11,198 nt of DNA from an uncultured Clostridia bacterium (GCA_947304065.1 CAMZAI010000088.1:1-11198); one strand, 5' to 3'. Positions 1-6,832 are shown, counted from the stretch's first letter. Numbers and translations are program-made. Notes: a model not told the origin generated them from the letters alone.

Positions 1-1
1 C

Positions 2-49
2 GGTGACGGTGAGATCGCACTGATCCTTGATGCTACTACATTAGTTTAA
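2..49 (+). CDS. cheA: Chemotaxis histidine kinase CheA, C-terminal 15 residues (partial)
   Basis: The window opens inside a reading frame whose last residues are GDGEIALILDATTLV, followed by TAA. This matches the end of the CheW-like P5 domain of CheA kinases (typically GDGxVALILDVxxL). P5 couples the kinase to receptors and CheW. Only the tail is visible, so nothing can be said about the kinase domains. cheW follows after 14 nt with its own ribosome site, as expected for a che operon. The call rests on the short motif plus position directly before cheW, so it is good but not certain. Confidence 0.8.
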   Translation, partial: GDGEIALILDATTLV

Positions 50-63
50 GGAGGACATTTCGC

Positions 64-525
64 ATGGCTGAGACTAATATTACTTCAACACTCGACGCGG
101 TACAGTATATCGGAGTTGTGATCGACAACGAGCAGTACGGCATCGACATCAATTACATTGACAATATCGTTAAGATGCAGAGGATCACGAGGGTCCCGAA
201 GGCACAGCCTTATTTCCTCGGAGTTATCAATATCCGCGGTGAGATCATCCCCGTAATGAGCCTCAGGATCAAGTTCGGCAAGAGCCCCGACACCTTCACC
301 AACGCGACCAGGATTCTCATCATCAAGCCCGAACAGCAGGCTTCCGTAGGTTTCGTTGTTGACGAGGTCAAGGAGGTTGTAAATCTTGCCGAGGACAGCA
401 TCGACCATAACAAGTCAGAGTCAGGAAACTCTTATATCTTCGGCGTAGGAAAGCACGCCGACGGCCTCATCTCCCTGATGAACATCCAGGCAGTACTTGC
501 AGAGAAGGAAGAGCAGGCAAAGTAA
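64..525 (+). CDS. cheW: Chemotaxis coupling protein CheW
   Basis: A 153-residue cytoplasmic adaptor that links methyl-accepting chemotaxis receptors to CheA in the polar signalling array. It is one SH3-like CheW domain of usual length: residues 12-40 form the first strands (VQYIGVVIDNEQYGIDI), followed by the characteristic RVPKAQPYFLGVINIRGEII segment at 43-62, which includes the conserved NIRG turn next to the receptor and kinase contacts. The second half (FVVDEVKEVV, then GVGKHADGLISLMNI) is also typical. The ATG at 64 has an AGGAGG site about 9 nt upstream. The gene lies between cheA and cheC, in the order of the B. subtilis fla/che operon. Confidence 0.97.
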   Translation: MAETNITSTLDAVQYIGVVIDNEQYGIDINYIDNIVKMQRITRVPKAQPYFLGVINIRGEIIPVMSLRIKFGKSPDTFTNATRILIIKPEQQASVGFVVDEVKEVVNLAEDSIDHNKSESGNSYIFGVGKHADGLISLMNIQAVLAEKEEQAK

Positions 526-562
526 TCAGAGCAATTTATCATTTTAAAGGAGGATGAACGTT

Positions 563-1183
563 GTGAGCGCACGTCTGGAAGAATTTTCAGATATGGAATT
601 TGACGTCCTGAAAGAAATTTCCAATATCGGTGCAGGCAATGCTACCACGGCTATTTCCACCATGCTCGGCATCAAGGTCGACATGAAGGTACCCGTGATC
701 AAGTTCCTTGAGTTCAAGGAGCTTGCCGAGAGTATCGGAGGAGCCGAGAACATTGTTACCGGAATCCTGTTCGGTCTGGAGATGGACATCGACGGTATGA
801 TGATGTTCGTTATGGACTGCAGGTCTGCACAGAAGATGGTCGCCAGCATCCTCCATACCGAAGAAGCTGAGGGTGCGGAATTCTCCGAAATGGGGGTTTC
901 CGTGCTCCAGGAGCTCGGTAATATCATCGCGGGATCTTATCTGTCCGCGATATCGTCTTTGACGCATCTTTCCATTGCGCCAACCGTGCCATATCTGTCG
1001 GTCGACATGGCGGGAGCCATTCTTTCCGTTCCGGCCATCCAGTTTGGTACAGTCAGCGACAGGGCGCTTCTGATCCGGTCGGAATTCGGAGAGGAAGGCA
1101 CGAACGTTGACGGATATTTCATTCTTGTGCCTACGCTTGAGGCATTTGAGAAGATTTTCACGTCTTTGGGGCTTTCAAATTAA
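563..1183 (+). CDS. cheC: CheY-P phosphatase CheC
   Basis: Predicted CheC, which dephosphorylates CheY-P and partners CheD in adaptation. Both phosphatase centres are intact. Counting from the GTG at 563, D14-x3-E18-x2-N21-x22-P44 and S113-x3-E117-x2-N120-x22-P143 both fit the (D/S)x3Ex2Nx22P signature of the CheC/FliY/CheX family exactly. Two centres are typical of CheC, whereas CheX has one. An in-frame ATG at 554 sits directly against the AAAGGAGG site (546-553), too close to initiate; the GTG at 563, 9 nt downstream, is preferred and gives 206 residues. There is no FliN-like C-terminal domain, so it is not FliY. cheD follows 22 nt later. Confidence 0.95.
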   Translation: MSARLEEFSDMEFDVLKEISNIGAGNATTAISTMLGIKVDMKVPVIKFLEFKELAESIGGAENIVTGILFGLEMDIDGMMMFVMDCRSAQKMVASILHTEEAEGAEFSEMGVSVLQELGNIIAGSYLSAISSLTHLSIAPTVPYLSVDMAGAILSVPAIQFGTVSDRALLIRSEFGEEGTNVDGYFILVPTLEAFEKIFTSLGLSN

Positions 1184-1205
1184 TAACAGGAATGGACTGA
1201 TGTGA

Positions 1206-1691
1206 ATGGGTAATATGGTAAAGGTCGGAATGGCCGATATGAATATATGCAAGGCGCCCGATGCGATAACCACGCTGGGACTCGGGTCCTGCATAGGAGT
1301 CGTCCTCTATGACGCTCGGACGAAAATATGCGGCATGGTCCACGTAATGCTTCCGGACAGCACGGCGATAAAGATGAACGACAATCCGGCGAAGTTCGCG
1401 GATACGGGTATCAGGGATCTTCTTGCGATGCTTGCGAAGGAAGGCGTGGCCAAGGCTTCGCTCAAAGCCAAGATGGCGGGCGGAGCCCAGATGTTCGCAG
1501 TTAAATCAGACAATGAAATGCTCAGAGTAGGGCAGCGCAACGCAGAAGCGGTGCGAAAGGTTCTTGCAAGTTACGGCATCAAACTTCTGGCCGAGGATTG
1601 CGGAGCCAATTACGGTCGTACGATCGAGTTCTATCCGGAGACACAGGAGCTTTACATCAAATCGATCGGAAAAGAACTGAAAATAATCTAA
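1206..1691 (+). CDS. cheD: Chemoreceptor glutamine deamidase CheD
   Basis: A 161-residue CheD, which deamidates specific glutamines of chemoreceptors and, bound to CheC, stimulates its phosphatase activity. The catalytic residues are visible: T23, C29 in TTLGLGSCIGV and H46 in GMVHVMLP, with the same spacing (6 and 17 residues) as T21/C27/H44 of Thermotoga maritima CheD. The later segments AKMAGGAQMF and NYGRTIEF are also typical. Start choice is open: the ATG at 1206 has only a weak AGGAATGG-like site, and an ATG three codons later (1215) gives MVKVGMADMN, closer to the usual family N-terminus. Confidence 0.96.
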   Translation: MGNMVKVGMADMNICKAPDAITTLGLGSCIGVVLYDARTKICGMVHVMLPDSTAIKMNDNPAKFADTGIRDLLAMLAKEGVAKASLKAKMAGGAQMFAVKSDNEMLRVGQRNAEAVRKVLASYGIKLLAEDCGANYGRTIEFYPETQELYIKSIGKELKII

Positions 1692-1706
1692 AAGTTGGTG
1701 TCATCG

Positions 1707-2060
1707 GTGAAAGACAAACCTTTGGTGATCATAATAACCTTACTGGGTGGCGCGGTCTGCAGTATATGTTGTATACTGAAAAGGGCCGGGCTGCTTTGGA
1801 CGTTACTGGCGACACTTATCACACTCGTTGTTTTCATGATCATCGGGCTGATAATCAACAAATTCTATACCGAGGTCAAAAACGAGGTAATTGAGGCAGA
1901 CAAGGAAAGAGAGCGTCTGGCCGAGGAAGAGAGATTAAAGAGGGAAGAGGAGCAGCGGTTACGCGAGGAATGGGAGGCCGAGCATCCGGGTGAGCCTTAT
2001 CCCGAGGACAGTGCGTCGGAAGAGACGCCGGAAGAAGCAGAAGCTACAGAGACATTGTGA
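1707..2060 (+). CDS. Small membrane protein with two helices and an acidic coiled tail, function unknown
   Basis: I do not recognise a named family. From the GTG at 1707 it is about 117 residues. Two hydrophobic helices (about 5-24 and 27-50) are joined by a short Lys-Arg turn, with three cysteines at the end of the first. A charged, probably coiled-coil stretch rich in Glu, Lys and Arg (about 58-90) and a Pro/Glu-rich acidic tail follow. There is no enzymatic motif. It lies 15 nt after cheD and 18 nt before sigD, so it should be co-transcribed with them. Start is uncertain: TTG 1695 and GTG 1698 are in frame, and only a GGTG ribosome-site-like match precedes GTG 1707. A hairpin membrane anchor presenting a cytoplasmic tail is the likely topology (inference). 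Confidence 0.75.
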   Translation: MKDKPLVIIITLLGGAVCSICCILKRAGLLWTLLATLITLVVFMIIGLIINKFYTEVKNEVIEADKERERLAEEERLKREEEQRLREEWEAEHPGEPYPEDSASEETPEEAEATETL

Positions 2061-2078
2061 GAAGGAGCATAACTGATT

Positions 2079-2837
2079 ATGGCAGTTGATAAGGAAAAGC
2101 TCTGGAGTGATTATTCGGCAAACAAAACTCCGGAACTGCGAGAACAGCTCATTATAGAATACGCGCCGCTGGTTAAGCTCGTGGCGGGAAAACTCAGCAT
2201 GTATCTCGGATACAACGTTGAGTTTGACGATCTGGTCGGATATGGGGTATTCGGCCTTATCGACGCGATCGACAAGTTTGACTACGGAAAGGGCGTTAAG
2301 TTCGAAACATATGCTTCGCTCAGGATCAGGGGAGCGATACTAGACCAGATCCGAAAGATGGACTGGATACCGCGTACCGTGCGCCAGAAGCAGAAGGAAC
2401 TGGACGGCGCTTACCGCAGGATAGAGGAGCGTACGGGAAGACCCGCGACCGACGAGCAGGTGGCAGAAGAACTCGGAATATCCGTTGACGAGCTCGACGA
2501 GCTGCAGAACGAGACGAAGGTTTCGAACATCATCTCTCTCGACGAGTACATGGAACAGGGCGAGGCCAAGGTGGAGCCGCGCGCTGACAAGGACTACATG
2601 CAGCCCGAGAAGGTTGTCGAGAAATCGGAGCTTAAGAGACTGCTCCTTGAGGTTCTCGAGACGCTTACGGACAAAGAAAAGAAGGTAATCACTCTTTATT
2701 ACTATGAAGAGCTTACATTAAAGGAAATAAGCAGAGTTCTGGAGGTATCGGAATCACGCGTATCCCAGCTTCATTCAAAGGCTCTTATCAAGATGAAGCA
2801 GAGACTCGGCGGCAACATGGCAATGTTTTTGGGGTAA
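2079..2837 (+). CDS. sigD: RNA polymerase sigma factor for motility (sigma-28, FliA/SigD/WhiG type)
   Basis: A 252-residue group 3 sigma factor that directs transcription of late flagellar, chemotaxis and flagellin genes. Region 2 is clear (FDDLVGYGVFGLIDAIDKFD, then KFETYASLRIRGAILDQIRK). The family hallmark DWIPRTVR is at 95-102. Region 3 follows (EERTGRPATDEQVAEELGIS), and region 4 carries a helix-turn-helix at about 212-236 (LTLKEISRVLEVSESRVSQL). Length is normal for FliA/SigD. The ATG at 2079 has an AAGGAG site 11 nt upstream, slightly long but with no better alternative. Position directly after cheD (plus one small gene) matches B. subtilis sigD. No anti-sigma gene flgM is in the window. 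Confidence 0.96.
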   Translation: MAVDKEKLWSDYSANKTPELREQLIIEYAPLVKLVAGKLSMYLGYNVEFDDLVGYGVFGLIDAIDKFDYGKGVKFETYASLRIRGAILDQIRKMDWIPRTVRQKQKELDGAYRRIEERTGRPATDEQVAEELGISVDELDELQNETKVSNIISLDEYMEQGEAKVEPRADKDYMQPEKVVEKSELKRLLLEVLETLTDKEKKVITLYYYEELTLKEISRVLEVSESRVSQLHSKALIKMKQRLGGNMAMFLG

Positions 2838-2867
2838 GGAAGACAGACTATTACTGAGGGGTGACTT

Positions 2868-4463
2868 ATGAAAAATGGGTATTTTAAGTTAGACAAGAGG
2901 CAGGACGGAACCTACCTGATGATCTATCCGCCGGAGGATATGGGGGCACCGGTGGACGGTACGGAGATCGTCAATTATCTGGACGGCTTCAAGCTGGATT
3001 TCGAGAAATCAGCGGTTTACGATGCATTAAAGAACTGCACGGGACCCGATCCTTCCGAAGTCAGGCTTACGACACTTCAGCTCGGCAATATAGACGAGCT
3101 TCTTTCGGTTGACTGTCCCGACGGACTTTCGGCCGTTGTAAGATTCTATCCGCCCGAGAAGAGCGGATCGAAGATGAACTATGACGATATCGTGCATACT
3201 CTCGCGATAAAGGGCGTAAAGAGCGGTCTTAAGGAAGAGGAGATCAGGAATTTCCTCAAGGACCGCCAGTACTGCACCAACTATGTGCTCGCGGAGGCTA
3301 CTCTTCCCGAGGAAGGCCGCGACGCCGTGATCGAGTATCACTTTAATACAGACCTTACCAAAAAGCCCAAGCTTAACGAGGACGGTTCGGTTGACTTCCA
3401 TCAGCTCGATACCGTAAGCCACGTTGAGAAGGACATGGTTCTCGCTACGCTTACTCCCGCGATCCAGGGCAAGCCCGGCACGGATGTAAAGGGCGCGCCG
3501 ATAAAGCCCAGAAACGTCCAGGTGAAGTTCCTGCGTCAGGTTAAGCATGCGCACTTAAGTCCCGACGGGCTGCAGCTGATCTGCGACGTTAACGGCCACG
3601 TCATGCTCGTTGACGGACAGATATTCATTTCCGATACATACACCGTTCCCGCGAACGTTGATCCCACGACCGGCGATATCGATTACAACGGCAACGTTCA
3701 GGTTGAGGGCAATGTAAATACAGGCTACAAGGTTACCGCGACCGGCGACATCATCGTCAACGGCATCGTGGAAGGCGCCGAGCTCTCCGCGGGCGGCCAG
3801 ATCATCTTAAAGCGCGGCATTCAGGGCATGGCCAGAGGCAAGCTCACCGCGGGCTCGAACATCGTTACGAAGTTCATCGAGAGCGCCGAGGTTAACGCCG
3901 GCGGATTCGTTCAGACCGAGTCCATCATGCACAGCACCGTTACCGCGGGCAGCGAGATCATCGTTAAGGGCAAGAAAGGATTCATTACCGGCGGATCCGT
4001 GCGCTCCAGCAAGTGCATCGAGGCGAAGACCATCGGCTCGGTCATGGGCACGAACACCGTGCTCGAAGTGGGCGTCAACATGAACCTCGCGACCAAGCTC
4101 AAGCAGCTCGAGGCAGAAAAGATCGAGACGCAGAAGCTTATGGACCGCGACGACAAGATCATCCTTCATTTTACAAACAAGATCAAGAATCACGAGGAGG
4201 TAACTCCCGAGAGGCTTGCGCAGTTCCAGCAGGTTGCGGGCGAGCGCAAGGAACTTGACAAGAAGATGGAAGAGATGACAAAGCAGATCGAGAACATTAC
4301 CGTCGAACTCGATAACGCGACCGGAGGATATATACTTGTGGACGAGGTTATCTATCCCGGCTGTAAGGTAACGATCTCAAACGTTACGAACTACATCAGG
4401 ACCGAAACCAAACATGCAAGATTGGTAAGAGACGGAGCGGATGTCAGAGTAGCGGCTTATTAA
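2868..4463 (+). CDS. FapA (DUF342) family protein, polar/flagellar assembly factor
   Basis: A 531-residue cytoplasmic protein of the FapA/DUF342 family. Family members have a mixed N-terminal domain, then a right-handed beta-helix, then a coiled coil. Here residues 1-180 are the globular N-terminal part, GKPGTDVKG lies near 205, and about 255-400 are Gly/Val/Ile-rich helix rungs (GNVQVEGNV, TGDIIVNGIVEGAELSAGGQ, AGSEIIVKGKKGFITGGSV). A coiled coil spans about 406-484, followed by a short beta-rich tail containing IYPGCKVTI. In Vibrio, FapA affects polar targeting of flagellar components; that role is inferred here from family and location. The ATG at 2868 has GAGGGG 6 nt upstream. It lies 30 nt after sigD in the same run. 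Confidence 0.9.
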   Translation: MKNGYFKLDKRQDGTYLMIYPPEDMGAPVDGTEIVNYLDGFKLDFEKSAVYDALKNCTGPDPSEVRLTTLQLGNIDELLSVDCPDGLSAVVRFYPPEKSGSKMNYDDIVHTLAIKGVKSGLKEEEIRNFLKDRQYCTNYVLAEATLPEEGRDAVIEYHFNTDLTKKPKLNEDGSVDFHQLDTVSHVEKDMVLATLTPAIQGKPGTDVKGAPIKPRNVQVKFLRQVKHAHLSPDGLQLICDVNGHVMLVDGQIFISDTYTVPANVDPTTGDIDYNGNVQVEGNVNTGYKVTATGDIIVNGIVEGAELSAGGQIILKRGIQGMARGKLTAGSNIVTKFIESAEVNAGGFVQTESIMHSTVTAGSEIIVKGKKGFITGGSVRSSKCIEAKTIGSVMGTNTVLEVGVNMNLATKLKQLEAEKIETQKLMDRDDKIILHFTNKIKNHEEVTPERLAQFQQVAGERKELDKKMEEMTKQIENITVELDNATGGYILVDEVIYPGCKVTISNVTNYIRTETKHARLVRDGADVRVAAY

Positions 4464-4490
4464 GCCGGATTTTTGAGAGGGGGCAGACCG

Positions 4491-4820
4491 ATGATCACTC
4501 CTATCGAAATGTATACAATGGTTCCGAAGTCCCAGGAAGCTACGCAGGTAAGGCTCGGCGAACAGGCAAAGGACATGTCGAGAGCTGCTGAGATCACTCA
4601 GCACATCGAGCAGAACGCCAACGCCGACGCCACCCGCACGGTAAGGATGTCGGAAGCGACGAACCCCGAATACCGCTATGACGCCAAGGAAAAGGGCAAT
4701 AACGAGTATTCCTCCGGTGGGGGCCGGGGAAGGGGCGAGGAGCGCGAAGAGGAAGAGGACAAAGAACCGAAGGTCAAAAATATGACCGATCATCCCGGGG
4801 GGATAGATATCAGGATTTAA
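4491..4820 (+). CDS. Small soluble protein of the motility operon, function unknown
   Basis: A 109-residue protein starting MITPIEMYTMVPKSQEA at the ATG at 4491, chosen because GAGAGGGGG (4475-4483) lies 7 nt upstream; the in-frame TTG at 4473 lies in front of that site and is unlikely. It has no signal peptide or membrane helix. The N-terminal half is polar and probably helical, rich in Gln, Glu, Ala and Thr (AEITQHIEQNANADATRTVR). A motif PEYRYDAKEKGNNEY follows, then a Gly/Arg patch (GGGRGRG), a Glu/Lys-rich linker and a hydrophobic end, HPGGIDIRI. From memory, similar small proteins occur at this spot in other motile Lachnospiraceae. No enzymatic motif is visible. Confidence 0.8.
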   Translation: MITPIEMYTMVPKSQEATQVRLGEQAKDMSRAAEITQHIEQNANADATRTVRMSEATNPEYRYDAKEKGNNEYSSGGGRGRGEEREEEEDKEPKVKNMTDHPGGIDIRI

Positions 4821-4850
4821 AGGCTTGTTAACAGGGGGATATGTAATTCA

Positions 4851-5765
4851 ATGACAGGGCTTGAGATAACTTTATTTATATTGGGCGCGGCATTTATAAT
4901 CATCAGCTTTTTTATCGTCGGAGGCAACGAAAGATCCGCAAAGGACGCTGTCCGCAGCGCATTGGACGCCAATGTGCTCGAGCAGATGCACGAGGATTTT
5001 GTCGAGAAGGCGAATAAGAGGGCTGATTTTCTTTTGCATGAAACCGAAGACAAGCTCGAATCGCTTTCAAACGATAAGATCATAGCGGTCGGCGAATATT
5101 CCGACCAGATGCTCGAGAAGATCGAGAGCAACCATAAAGAAGTAGTGTTCCTCTATCAGATGCTGAACGAAAAAGAAGAAGCTCTGAAGGCTACCGCGCT
5201 TGGCATGGAGAATACGAGGATCGCCTGCGAGAAGATGATACGCGACGCCGAAGCGACGCGCGAAGCGGTCGACAAGGCAGCCGCGGCGGCAGAGAACAGA
5301 CTGAGCGCAGCAGAGGCAATGATCGGCAACCGTGTTCCTACAGCTGCCGGTGACATCAAGCGCTCGGCGGCCGATGAATCGATGGCACCTGCGACACCGG
5401 CCGGACCCGGACCTGCAAAGAACCCCGCAGCGGCAGCACGTACCGCAGCTCCTTCCGGAACTTCTGCAAAGACTGCAGCAGCAAGAACCGCAGCAACTGC
5501 TTCAAAGACGGCATCTTCCGGAACAGCCGCCAGGCCTGCGGCAAAACCTGCCGCGAAAGCTCCGGCCAGACCCGCCGCACCCGCGCCCGCATCGGTATTT
5601 ACCGGTGCTATGGAAGCGCCTGCGGATAATCTCGATACCGGCGCCATCAACCGCAACGATGAGATAATAGCGCTCCACAAGAGCGGAAAGTCGATCATGG
5701 AAATATCAAAACTCCTCGGAATGGGACAGGGAGAGGTAAAGCTTATAATTGACCTTTATTGCTGA
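4851..5765 (+). CDS. Membrane-anchored coiled-coil protein with DUF6115-like C-terminal helix-turn-helix, at the swrB position
   Basis: A 304-residue protein in four parts. An N-terminal membrane helix spans about 4-24 (LEITLFILGAAFIIISFFIV). A long charged coiled coil covers about 28-155. A low-complexity Ala/Pro/Thr/Lys linker covers about 171-264. A short conserved-looking helix-turn-helix covers 267-304 (NRNDEIIALHKSGKSIMEIS, then LLGMGQGEVKLIIDLY). The last part resembles the DUF6115 type of C-terminus. In B. subtilis the gene in this place, between sigD and rpsB, is swrB, whose product also has one N-terminal membrane helix and a soluble cytoplasmic part and activates flagellar export. 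Orthology is inferred from position and layout, not from alignment. The ATG at 4851 has AGGGGG about 12 nt upstream. Confidence 0.85.
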   Translation: MTGLEITLFILGAAFIIISFFIVGGNERSAKDAVRSALDANVLEQMHEDFVEKANKRADFLLHETEDKLESLSNDKIIAVGEYSDQMLEKIESNHKEVVFLYQMLNEKEEALKATALGMENTRIACEKMIRDAEATREAVDKAAAAAENRLSAAEAMIGNRVPTAAGDIKRSAADESMAPATPAGPGPAKNPAAAARTAAPSGTSAKTAAARTAATASKTASSGTAARPAAKPAAKAPARPAAPAPASVFTGAMEAPADNLDTGAINRNDEIIALHKSGKSIMEISKLLGMGQGEVKLIIDLYC

Positions 5766-5785
5766 CGATCACGGGGAGAGAAGAA

Positions 5786-6604
5786 ATGAAACTGAAATAT
5801 TACATGAGAGGAGTCGGAACCGGTATTCTGTTCACCCTGTTCATTTTCGTGGTGATCATCATTCCGAACCTCAAGCTTGAAAACAAGATAAAAGAAGCTA
5901 CGGCCACCGAGAATAACGGCGGAGACGATGATATCTCATCGCTGGTGGGCAAGACAGATAAGACGGAACCGACCGGGGATTCGACTCCTACGCCGGAACC
6001 CACATCGACATCGACGCCGACGCCCACGCAGGCTCCGGCGACGCCGACGCCCACGGACCAGCCTACAGAAGGGCCGACAGATGCCGTGACGCCTACGGAA
6101 GAGCCTACGTCGTCGCCTACTCCTGCGCCTACCAAGGCTCCCACGGCCACACCTACGCCCACAAAGGCGCCTACATTAACGCCTACGCCGACACCTACGA
6201 CGGCTCCTACGCCCACGCCGACGCCGAGACCTACGCCGAGTCCTACACCTACACCGACTCCGAGCCCGACACCGACGCCCACTCAGGCACCTACTCCTAC
6301 ACCGAGTCCTACGCCGACGCCCACACAGGCTCCTACGCCTACTCCGGGACCGTCGACGCCTACGCCTACTCCGTATGTGGATTCTACGGGTACCCTGAAG
6401 TTCACCATTACGAAGGGCATGACTTCGGAGACATTTGCGAAGGCACTCGAGAAGTACGGCATCATCGACGACTGGCAGGCCCTGAACTCATATATCGGAA
6501 GGCACGGTTATTCGGAGAAGATCCAGATCGGTACCTTCACATTTACTAAGGGCATGAGCTACGATGCGATATGCAGGAAAGTAATGGGAAAGAACTATAA
6601 ATAA
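5786..6604 (+). CDS. Membrane-anchored Pro/Thr-rich protein with C-terminal YceG/MltG LysM-like domain
   Basis: A 272-residue protein from the ATG at 5786 (GGGGAGAG about 5 nt upstream; the in-frame TTG at 5759 overlaps the previous gene and is less likely). One membrane helix covers about 9-28. A short acidic segment follows, then about 130 residues of Pro/Thr repeats (about 66-196), enough to reach into the cell wall. The last 73 residues (LKFTITKGMTSETFAKALEK, then YGIIDDW, IQIGTFTFTKGMSYDAICRK) match the pattern of the LysM-like subdomain that precedes the catalytic part of MltG/YceG lytic transglycosylases: strand, KGM/S turn, helix, GxI, GTYxh. The catalytic part is absent, so this is more likely a wall-binding or regulatory protein than an enzyme. 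It is the last gene before the operon terminator. Confidence 0.85.
   Translation: MKLKYYMRGVGTGILFTLFIFVVIIIPNLKLENKIKEATATENNGGDDDISSLVGKTDKTEPTGDSTPTPEPTSTSTPTPTQAPATPTPTDQPTEGPTDAVTPTEEPTSSPTPAPTKAPTATPTPTKAPTLTPTPTPTTAPTPTPTPRPTPSPTPTPTPSPTPTPTQAPTPTPSPTPTPTQAPTPTPGPSTPTPTPYVDSTGTLKFTITKGMTSETFAKALEKYGIIDDWQALNSYIGRHGYSEKIQIGTFTFTKGMSYDAICRKVMGKNYK
5984..6373 (+). repeat. Degenerate Pro-Thr coding repeat (6-nt period)
   Basis: About 390 nt built from imperfect repetitions of CCTACG/CCGACG/CCCACG-type hexamers, encoding Pro-Thr dipeptides interrupted by KAP, QAP and SPT units. Higher-order units recur, for example TPTPTQAPTPTP and SPTPTPT. The codons vary at the third base, so the amino acid pattern seems to be under selection more than the DNA, but slippage-driven length variation is likely. 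The antisense reading gives Gly-Val repeats, which are an artefact. Confidence 0.9.
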
Positions 6605-6610
6605 CAATAA

Positions 6611-6643
6611 CGGGAACGTTTTTCGGACGTTCCCGATTTTTTT
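6611..6643 (+). terminator. Intrinsic terminator closing the fla/che operon
   Basis: A perfect 9-bp stem, CGGGAACGT (6611-6619) with ACGTTCCCG (6627-6635), and a 7-nt loop, followed after one A by seven T. It starts 6 nt after the stop codon of the last motility gene and precedes the rpsB promoter, so it separates the two transcription units. Confidence 0.93.
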
Positions 6644-6655
6644 GTTAAGAAATGC

Positions 6656-6684
6656 TTGCATTCCTGCAAACTCTGTGCTAAACT
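6656..6684 (+). promoter_or_regulatory. Sigma-A promoter of rpsB-tsf
   Basis: The -35 box TTGCAT (6656-6661) is separated by 17 nt from the -10 box TAAACT (6679-6684), which is preceded by TGC (extended -10). Transcription should start near 6691. It is the only good promoter between the upstream terminator and rpsB. Confidence 0.8.
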
Positions 6685-6690
6685 TTCAAA

Positions 6691-6832
6691 GGTTGTGCGA
6701 GTGTACAACTATGCCCTCGGGCATAAACCATTAATCACGCATATCCATTTAGGACCAGGTGCGGCTCTGCTCATTGCCGTCGGTCCCATGAAGACGGATA
6801 TGCGGAAGAAAAACCAAATGGAGGAAAAGAAA
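6691..6832 (+). promoter_or_regulatory. Structured 5' leader of rpsB
   Basis: About 140 nt of transcribed but untranslated leader. Three hairpins can be drawn. The first pairs GTTGT (6692-6696) with ACAAC (6705-6709). The second pairs ATGCC (6711-6715) with GGCAT (6720-6724) around a CTCG tetraloop. The third is a two-part stem: GGACC (6752-6756) with GGTCC (6782-6786), then inside it GCGGC (6761-6765) with GCCGT (6776-6780). Ribosomal protein genes are often autoregulated through such leaders, so binding of S2 is a reasonable hypothesis. I cannot match it to a named leader family. Confidence 0.5.

Noticed and set aside
554..562. ATG at 554 as the CheC start
   Set aside because: It lies directly against the AGGAGG site, with no spacing for initiation; the GTG at 563 has proper spacing.
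1219..1240. TAAAG followed by GCCGATAT, resembling a sigma-28 promoter inside the start of cheD
   Set aside because: The gap between TAAA and GCCGATAT is 10 nt instead of about 15, and the bases encode the conserved CheD N-terminus VGMADM.
4841..4846. ATG-TAA minimal cistron just before the coiled-coil protein
   Set aside because: It is too close (about 2 nt) to the AGGGGG site to initiate; probably chance.
5984..6373. Possible CRISPR or minisatellite array
   Set aside because: No spacers between constant repeats; the pattern is codon-based Pro-Thr coding in frame with a gene.
5800..6465. Antisense Gly-Val repeat proteins
   Set aside because: They are the reverse reading of the Pro-Thr codons, with no ribosome site or promoter.
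6656..6832. Open frame upstream of rpsB that would extend S2 by 59 residues
   Set aside because: It covers the promoter and leader, has no ribosome site, and S2 proteins start at the MSVISMKQLLEAG segment.
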